From SCGC-AAA252-I15 sp043822165 (GTDB lineage: Archaea; Altiarchaeota; Altiarchaeia; IMC4; SCGC-AAA252-I15), in NCBI GenBank assembly GCA_043822165.1, contig JBDRCA010000035.1:1-8806 (forward strand): a stretch of 8,806 nt of DNA, given 5' to 3'. Within the stretch, counting starts at the first letter, position 1. Every line of letters starts with the position of its first letter. Position numbers and translations under genes: made by a program. Positions 1 to 4,643 of this stretch are shown piece by piece. Below the pieces are notes generated by a model, which saw only the letters and a list, made by a program, of their open reading frames with translations, was not told the origin of the DNA and searched no databases.

Positions 1-14
1 ATATTCTATTGAGA

Positions 15-22
15 TTTATAAA
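15..22. promoter_or_regulatory. TATA-like box at left edge
   Basis: The palindromic octamer TTTATAAA is a good match to an archaeal TATA box. Being symmetric it could serve either strand. Leftward it would drive a gene beyond the window edge. Rightward a start about 25 bases downstream would fall near position 43, where nothing convincing begins apart from a short ORF. Direction and function are inferred only. Confidence 0.35.
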
Positions 23-52
23 AATGTGTGCTATCCCGCCTGATGGTCAATG

Positions 53-84
53 GAGTCGGCTCCAGGCTTAAAGCCGCCGGACTC
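53..84. other. Imperfect 12-bp hairpin
   Basis: GAGTC (53-57) pairs with GACTC (80-84), GGC (58-60) with GCC (76-78), and GGCT (65-68) with AGCC (72-75), leaving a TAA loop, a TCCA bulge at 61-64 and a single bulged G at 79. It lies about 110 bases beyond the stop of the minus-strand surface operon and overlaps the end of the pilin-like stump. No T-run follows on either strand, so it is not a standard intrinsic terminator. It could be an RNA structural element, part of a dispersed repeat, or chance. Confidence 0.35.
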
Positions 85-166
85 ATTTATTCCAGAACGC
101 ACTCTCCTTCAGGCACCAGGCATGCGTCACCAACCACTCAACTGCAGATTGGCCGGAAAACCTCAT
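83..166 (-). pseudogene. Possible class III pilin stump (27 codons)
   Basis: The ORF begins at an ATG and reads MRFSGQSAVEWLVTHAW before ending ten codons later at TGA. The segment GQSAVEWLVTHAW matches the archaeal class III pilin signature GQSALEYLMTYGW at eight of thirteen positions, with conservative changes at most others. The Met also sits at the expected short distance before the Gly-Gln cleavage site. What should follow, a hydrophobic helix and a pilin body, is missing: the tail is polar and stops, and the other frames up to the window edge show no hydrophobic stretch. It lies on the same strand as, and just downstream of, the pilin/vWA operon, so a decayed fourth pilin is plausible. 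The alternative is a chance resemblance in an intergenic region. Confidence 0.35.
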
Positions 167-194
167 GAATAATTATTAGAGAGTAGTAGTTAAA

Positions 195-3100
195 TCACAT
201 CCACATGACCAGTTTCGCCTTAAGCGGGCCCCATAGGCTGCGCACTCCTCCTGCGCGGGCTAGTTCGAATTCTATCATGGTTTCGTCGAATAGTATGTCT
301 ACTCTTCCGTCGCCGTCAAGGTCGAGGTTTCGCAGCAGCCTCGCGACCGCGTCAGCGTAGGAGTCGCCTCCAGGATAGGCTCCCGTCGAGTTGCCGCTCG
401 TGTAGTAGCAGTTTTGGGATTCATTGTATGTTGAGGGTATTGGTGAGTACATGGTGGAGCCGTCTTCGAATTCTATCGTCCAATTGCAGCCTATGCTTTT
501 CATGAATACGTCGCCGTATCCTACGAGGCGGGGCATGCGCAGCGTATAGATTACGCGGTCGTCTATGCTGCAGCCGGTGTGGTTCGAAGTGTTTGTTCCA
601 GTCTCCACCGTAATAGTGTTGTTTACGCCGGATGCGAGAAGATCCAATGGGATGTTTACAATGAAGGGGTCGCCTAGGACAGAATAGTCTTCCCCGAGGC
701 TCCCATCCCGCAGAGTATAGGCAACCGAGGCTCCAGAACCCTTGTCAGCCGAGACATAGTCCGTCCAGTATTGAGCGGAAAAAGAAGTTACTTTAGCGTC
801 TATGAAGGCTGTGTGGCCGGGGATGTAGAGCAGTCCCGTGCAGTTGTCGGTGTTGTTGAACCGCTCCGTGTTGGCTGCAATGGTTATTTCGCCGTAGACT
901 GTCGTGTTGACTGGCGTGTAATTGAACTGTATGTAGGAGTCAGGGTAGAGTATGGACTCGTAGGAGAACGTGAGGTTGATGGCTTGGGCTGCGTAGACTG
1001 CTTCGATTATTTCGTTTGCGATGTCGTTGTAGATGGCTTCAAGGTCCTGGCTGCTGTTGGCGGAATAAAATGTTCCGTTCCCGCAGTCTGCGATACGCTG
1101 CAACGTGTCTGCTCCCGCGGATGAGCCGAATCCGACGGCGTAGACGGTGATGTTGTAGTCTTCGTATGCCGTGCAGGCGGCTTGTATGGCATCGTCTTTC
1201 GCGGTGACCTGGGTGTCGCCGTCCAAGTCGGCGGCCGCGTTCCCGCAGCGCACGTTGGCTTCCCCGTCGGTCATGGCGAGGATGAATTTGAGCCTCGAGG
1301 AATTCGAGTCCTGCATCGCGGTTATGGACTCGTTTATGGCACAGCAGACGCACGTTTCCCCGCCGGCAAAATACGAGTCTACCTCAGATGACAGAGAAGA
1401 CGTGTCGTTGGAGAGCGCGTGAGTGCTGTAGGAGTCGTCGCCGTAGGCAACCAAGCCTATCCTGTTGCCGCTTATGTTGAGTATTCTTTCTGTGAAGTTT
1501 GCGTCTAACTGCTTGGCTAAACCCACTCCCGTGAGATTGCAGGCGAAACACTGGTTCGGGCACGGAAGATACGAAATCATGGGCAGACCGTCAAAGTCAT
1601 ATGTCGTGCGCGCATGTACGTAAGCCTGATCACAGGCCCGGTGCGAGTAAAAGGTGCAGGATGCCCTCGCATAGCTAGTGCAACGGTAGAGGCTGCACTG
1701 GCCCGCGGGCGGCGGCGCGTAGGGGTCTGCTGCAGTCCCGTTAACGCCCCAGTAGGCGTAGACTGTGGGACCGCATGAGAGAGCGCACCACTCGGATACT
1801 TCCGTCGTGTCGAAGCAGTAGGTGCAGCCAAGGTTCGTGCAGTCGTAGCAGTATGAGCCTCCGGATGAGTCGTAAGTGTAGTTTCCGTGTCCACCGTACC
1901 ATATGCACTCGTAGCAGGGAAGAGAGCATACTGAGCCGGGGTTTTGCCCGCATCCGAAGCTTCGCCAGCACCCGTAGCTGCAGCTGCAGCACTCAGGGTA
2001 TGAACCTGAGCAGTCGTTGTAGTGGCACAGTAAGCCGTCGTTTCTGATGCACTGGCTCGTGCACACTTGAGCGGCGACTGCGGTGTCGTTGAGCGAGGGG
2101 TTATTGGAGTCGAATATCATCTCCCAGTCCCCGTCCATGCACATGTCCTCCCACATGCTAAATGATAAGTCGGTCGTCAAGACGACGTCTGCGTTGCCGT
2201 GCTCTATCGTGCGGGAGAGATTCTGCATGCCGAGGCGTATCGGAGTGGTCTTCTGGCTCAAGCCTGGGTAAGATAGTATTGCGGACAGATTTTCATCGGT
2301 GAGCGTCACGGAGACTTCGCTTCCGTTCAGGCTCTGGTTGTATACGAGTTGGTTTCCTATTGTCAGGTACGTCGTGTAGTTGGCCCGAAGGTGGAGGAAC
2401 GCGGACATGTTGGTGAGCTGGCCTGGAACGTAGAATGACGAGTAGTGGTTTATGACGCCTTCTATTCCGGGGAAAAAGTATCTGGATTCTCCCGTGTCTT
2501 CTCCCGTTTCCATCGAGGAGGTGTTGTAGGTTACGCGGATGAATCCGCCGCCGACATACTGCGTTGCTATGTCGGAGCCCGTGAACCTTAGTTCAAGCTG
2601 GTTTTCACCCGCCGTGAAGTAGTTGCCGGGAGTTGGAACGTAGTCTTTTATGTTCGCGGACATGTCTTCCGCGCCAGGGGAATAAGCACCCACTGACACG
2701 CCGTTTACGAACAACTCGAATGCCGAACCTGCATTCAGCTCCAAGTACGCCTGAATCACGGTGTCCATGTCGCCTGGCAACGTTATGTTTCTCGTTATGT
2801 TTCCTTCGCCCACGAATCCGCCGAAGAACCCGTAAACCGAATTCGTCTTAGACTTTATGTTGGACAGATAAACCCTGGACGTCTCGCCGCGAACGGGAAG
2901 ACCAGACCCGTATCCGACGAGAAGCCGGATCGCGTGCGTGGCCACGACAGACGAATCCTCAGGCACCCTGGAAGTATTCTCAGCCAAAACATCGTCTTCA
3001 AGATAAAAACGGTAACCCACGTTAACGGGCACCAGCTGCTCAAGATAAGCCCGGCTCACGTTGACTGCATAAGACCAGTTACCGGACGCGTTGTCGCCTC

Positions 3101-3317
3101 CCGCTGAAGCCCAAGCCTCACCCACCTCATCCAACACGCCCTTCTTATTCAAGACATCCAACACATCCTCCGAAACATAATGCAGCCTCTTAAACGACGA
3201 CGAAGCACCCTCCCTTGACTTAAAATGTATCGAACCCCAAAGCCCTGAGAAAAGAACCATAATCAACACTAGAGCAAGCAGCGCATCCAGTATCACAGTG
3301 TATCCTCGGTCCTTCAT
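195..3317 (-). CDS. Giant pilin-like surface protein with vWA domain and Cys-rich insert
   Basis: A predicted 1040-residue surface protein, probably an adhesive or tip subunit of a pilus-like filament. The start at 3317 lies one base after the upstream stop and puts a pilin-type N-terminus first: MKDRG, then YTVILDALLALVLIM, with an Asp at +6 after the Gly and a membrane helix at about residues 6-27. Residues 30-375 are a helix then a beta-rich, sequon-rich stalk. The vWA domain spans about 376-770. Its MIDAS is complete: DLSFS (D383, S385, S387), a GGETCVCC loop (T655) and MTDGE (D684). It is split after DLSFS by a 201-residue insert (393-593) with 26 cysteines. A calcium-type loop DLDGDTQVTAKD lies at 697-708, and another, DLDGDGRVD, at 999-1007. 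There are about 35 N-x-S/T sequons, which suggests heavy N-glycosylation. It is the last gene of a three-gene operon. The pilin and vWA assignments are firm; the tip role is inferred. Confidence 0.85.
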   Translation of the reverse strand: MKDRGYTVILDALLALVLIMVLFSGLWGSIHFKSREGASSSFKRLHYVSEDVLDVLNKKGVLDEVGEAWASAGGDNASGNWSYAVNVSRAYLEQLVPVNVGYRFYLEDDVLAENTSRVPEDSSVVATHAIRLLVGYGSGLPVRGETSRVYLSNIKSKTNSVYGFFGGFVGEGNITRNITLPGDMDTVIQAYLELNAGSAFELFVNGVSVGAYSPGAEDMSANIKDYVPTPGNYFTAGENQLELRFTGSDIATQYVGGGFIRVTYNTSSMETGEDTGESRYFFPGIEGVINHYSSFYVPGQLTNMSAFLHLRANYTTYLTIGNQLVYNQSLNGSEVSVTLTDENLSAILSYPGLSQKTTPIRLGMQNLSRTIEHGNADVVLTTDLSFSMWEDMCMDGDWEMIFDSNNPSLNDTAVAAQVCTSQCIRNDGLLCHYNDCSGSYPECCSCSYGCWRSFGCGQNPGSVCSLPCYECIWYGGHGNYTYDSSGGSYCYDCTNLGCTYCFDTTEVSEWCALSCGPTVYAYWGVNGTAADPYAPPPAGQCSLYRCTSYARASCTFYSHRACDQAYVHARTTYDFDGLPMISYLPCPNQCFACNLTGVGLAKQLDANFTERILNISGNRIGLVAYGDDSYSTHALSNDTSSLSSEVDSYFAGGETCVCCAINESITAMQDSNSSRLKFILAMTDGEANVRCGNAAADLDGDTQVTAKDDAIQAACTAYEDYNITVYAVGFGSSAGADTLQRIADCGNGTFYSANSSQDLEAIYNDIANEIIEAVYAAQAINLTFSYESILYPDSYIQFNYTPVNTTVYGEITIAANTERFNNTDNCTGLLYIPGHTAFIDAKVTSFSAQYWTDYVSADKGSGASVAYTLRDGSLGEDYSVLGDPFIVNIPLDLLASGVNNTITVETGTNTSNHTGCSIDDRVIYTLRMPRLVGYGDVFMKSIGCNWTIEFEDGSTMYSPIPSTYNESQNCYYTSGNSTGAYPGGDSYADAVARLLRNLDLDGDGRVDILFDETMIEFELARAGGVRSLWGPLKAKLVMWM

Positions 3318-3318
3318 C

Positions 3319-3885
3319 TTACATGTGCTCCTCCCCGGACGTGTACCATACCGTGAGGGTCGCCCTGACAGTCTCATTGTCTAAGAGAGCCGTGCGCTCC
3401 ACGGTTATGAGCCGCGTCTGATTCACGGGTTGTTTCCCGGTCTCCGCTGTTTTCCCGTACACGGTGACTGGTGAATCGTTCAGGTAGTTTAGTTCGTATG
3501 CGAAGTCGAATCCTGAAAGACCCAGCAGGTGGCGGCTGCACGCGTAATTCGAGAGCGCGACGTCGTTGCAAAGCGAGTCATAGCGTGCGTCGCTCATAAG
3601 GTCTGTGAACTCTGAAATCTTGTCCTCGGACAGAATCCTTGATTCCTCAGCCAAGCCGACGGACAAAACATTGGAGGCGCTCCAGTCAGCCGGCACACCG
3701 CGAGTGCGCACCAACTGCTCCGACGCCTCCACGGACTTTTCCTCGAGAAGCCTTAAAGTCTCTGCCTCGGTTATGTCCCGTTCAGTGTTGTGCCACAGCA
3801 AAACCGCGAGTATCATGACCGTGAGGAAAATAAAGTAAGCAAGCAGAAACTCCCCTGAAAAAACCTGACCCCTCGAATCCATCAT
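3319..3885 (-). CDS. Minor pilin-like protein
   Basis: A predicted 188-residue type IV pilin-like protein. The N-terminus is short and basic, then RGQVFSGEFLLAYFIF and a membrane helix at about residues 13-31. The class III hallmark Gly-Gln is present, but the acidic residue is at +6 of the mature form instead of +5. After the helix come a helical segment, the motif RGVPADW at about 62-68, which I recognise as a G-x-P-x-x-W pattern common in archaeal minor pilins, and a beta-rich end. C106 and C116 could form a disulfide. I chose the ATG at 3885, which overlaps the upstream stop as TGATG; an in-frame GTG at 3900 would add five residues. The next gene starts one base after its stop, so the two are surely co-transcribed. 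Likely a minor or priming subunit; the exact role is unknown. Confidence 0.75.
   Translation of the reverse strand: MMDSRGQVFSGEFLLAYFIFLTVMILAVLLWHNTERDITEAETLRLLEEKSVEASEQLVRTRGVPADWSASNVLSVGLAEESRILSEDKISEFTDLMSDARYDSLCNDVALSNYACSRHLLGLSGFDFAYELNYLNDSPVTVYGKTAETGKQPVNQTRLITVERTALLDNETVRATLTVWYTSGEEHM
3328..3336 (-). promoter_or_regulatory. Shine-Dalgarno for the vWA gene
   Basis: On the minus strand GGGGAGGAG ends ten bases before the ATG at 3317. It lies inside the last codons of the preceding pilin-like gene. It supports the start at 3317 over an in-frame start sixty bases upstream, whose extra residues are basic and polar and would bury the pilin-type N-terminus. Confidence 0.6.
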
Positions 3886-4604
3886 CAAACCGTAATCCAC
3901 GAGACATTAAGCGCGTTATCGGACTCGATGCTCTCGTTCACAGAGTCCCCGGAATCTATCATAAAGTAAAGGTTGTGGGTGCCCGCCGCGGGAGCCACTA
4001 TGTCATAGGATACCAGCTCCCAGTCGCCCGCAGTCAGGGAAGAGACAGAGTAATTGTCGGTGTTGTTGAATGCGACAATGAATGCTCCAGAGTTGACGTG
4101 CGAGCGGTCTTTGACCAGGACTGTTAGTGTTGTGTTTTCCCCAGCCGTAGATGATGATGCCCTGAACGAATTTTCCATGAAGGCTATGTTCGGCAGCTGG
4201 CATGTCACGATGATTGCGTCTCCCGTGTTCTCGAACCTGTTTGCGTTGTCGAGGCCTTTGCTGATGCAGTGGATAGTGATGTTTGAGGCAAGGGTTTGAG
4301 CGACCCACTCTGAGCCCTTGTATTGGATTGACACGAAGTTTCTCGCTGAAGAAAGATTGTAGTCGACTCTGCCGTATAGGAATGAAGGAAACGAGACGTA
4401 ACGGTAGTAGCCGGAGGATTGTTCGCTTATGGTGTTGATGTTTGAGGCGAAGCTTTCCGTGACGGAGCGCGCGTCCAAGTATAGTTTCATGTTGTTTGCA
4501 AGACTGTTTTTCTCCAACGCGAGGGATACTACTACCAGAAAGATGAGCAGGACGAAGGCGACTGTCATAATCAACTCCAAGCTAACCTGGCCGCGGCGTC
4601 TCAT
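3885..4604 (-). CDS. Class III signal peptide pilin with CARDB-like domain
   Basis: A predicted 239-residue secreted filament subunit and the first gene of the operon. MRRRGQVSLE carries the classic archaeal class III motif (G5-Q6-x-S8-x-E10), so cleavage between G5 and Q6 by an EppA-type peptidase is expected. A membrane or assembly helix covers residues 11-30. Residues 31-135 form a head with C113 and C135 as a possible disulfide pair. Residues about 138-239 resemble a CARDB (cell adhesion related, archaeal/bacterial) Ig-like domain, ending in the characteristic IDSGDSVNESIESDN stretch. At least six N-x-S/T sequons are seen. No Shine-Dalgarno precedes the ATG, while a TATA-like box lies about 28 bases upstream, which fits a leaderless message. 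It could be the major pilin or an adhesive pilin; with only one copy here I cannot decide. Confidence 0.82.
   Translation of the reverse strand: MRRRGQVSLELIMTVAFVLLIFLVVVSLALEKNSLANNMKLYLDARSVTESFASNINTISEQSSGYYRYVSFPSFLYGRVDYNLSSARNFVSIQYKGSEWVAQTLASNITIHCISKGLDNANRFENTGDAIIVTCQLPNIAFMENSFRASSSTAGENTTLTVLVKDRSHVNSGAFIVAFNNTDNYSVSSLTAGDWELVSYDIVAPAAGTHNLYFMIDSGDSVNESIESDNALNVSWITV
3888..4193 (-). other. CARDB-like Ig domain (C-terminal part of first pilin)
   Basis: This stretch encodes residues 138-239 of the class III pilin. The alternating beta pattern, the run LTAGDWELVSYDIVAPAAGT and the closing motif with IDSGDSVNESIESDN match how CARDB domains end (Asp...Val-x-Glu-Ser-x-Glu-x-x-Asn). 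CARDB modules are known on archaeal and bacterial surface proteins and are thought to mediate adhesion. The match is by eye. Confidence 0.6.
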
Positions 4605-4614
4605 CTCAACTAGA

Positions 4615-4622
4615 TTATTAAA
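4615..4622 (+). promoter_or_regulatory. TATA-like box for the propeller gene
   Basis: TTATTAAA is centred about 25-26 bases before the ATG at 4644. This is the spacing expected when an archaeal transcript starts at the start codon itself. No Shine-Dalgarno lies before that ATG, which supports a leaderless message. Inferred from spacing and composition only. Confidence 0.4.
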
Positions 4623-4628
4623 CGCACG

Positions 4629-4636
4629 ATTAAATT
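4629..4636 (-). promoter_or_regulatory. TATA-like box for the pilin operon
   Basis: On the minus strand AATTTAAT is centred about 28 bases before the ATG at 4604, again consistent with a leaderless start. It is interleaved with the plus-strand box, so both promoters share a 39-bp gap and binding at one could affect the other. Confidence 0.4.
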
Positions 4637-4643
4637 AGTTAAT

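Noticed and set aside
43..168. 41-codon plus-strand ORF as a real gene
   Set aside because: Start spacing to the TATA box is suitable, but the peptide is rich in Ser, Thr and Arg without any recognisable motif and lies opposite the pilin-like stump; kept only as part of a low-interest finding.
1..194. tRNA or split-tRNA gene downstream of the TATA box
   Set aside because: No T-arm (GGTTCRA-type) sequence, no seven-base acceptor pairing and no proper anticodon stem-loop could be found on either strand.
771..1124. Long opposite-strand ORF inside the vWA gene (and similar ones at 1171-1422, 1775-2047 and 2633-2851)
   Set aside because: These are shadows of the well-supported minus-strand gene; their translations show no domain, no start signals and biased composition.
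1539..2141. Cysteine-rich insert as zinc-finger or iron-sulfur modules
   Set aside because: No regular CxxC pairs with His spacing, and the protein is predicted to be outside the cell, where disulfides are more likely.
3318..3377. Upstream in-frame start for the vWA gene (20 extra residues)
   Set aside because: The extra residues are basic and polar and would bury the pilin-type N-terminus; the start at 3317 has a Shine-Dalgarno and lies one base after the previous stop.
3886..3900. GTG start five codons upstream for the minor pilin
   Set aside because: The ATG at 3885 forms a typical TGATG overlap and gives the usual short basic lead before Gly-Gln; the GTG has no Shine-Dalgarno. It is not excluded.
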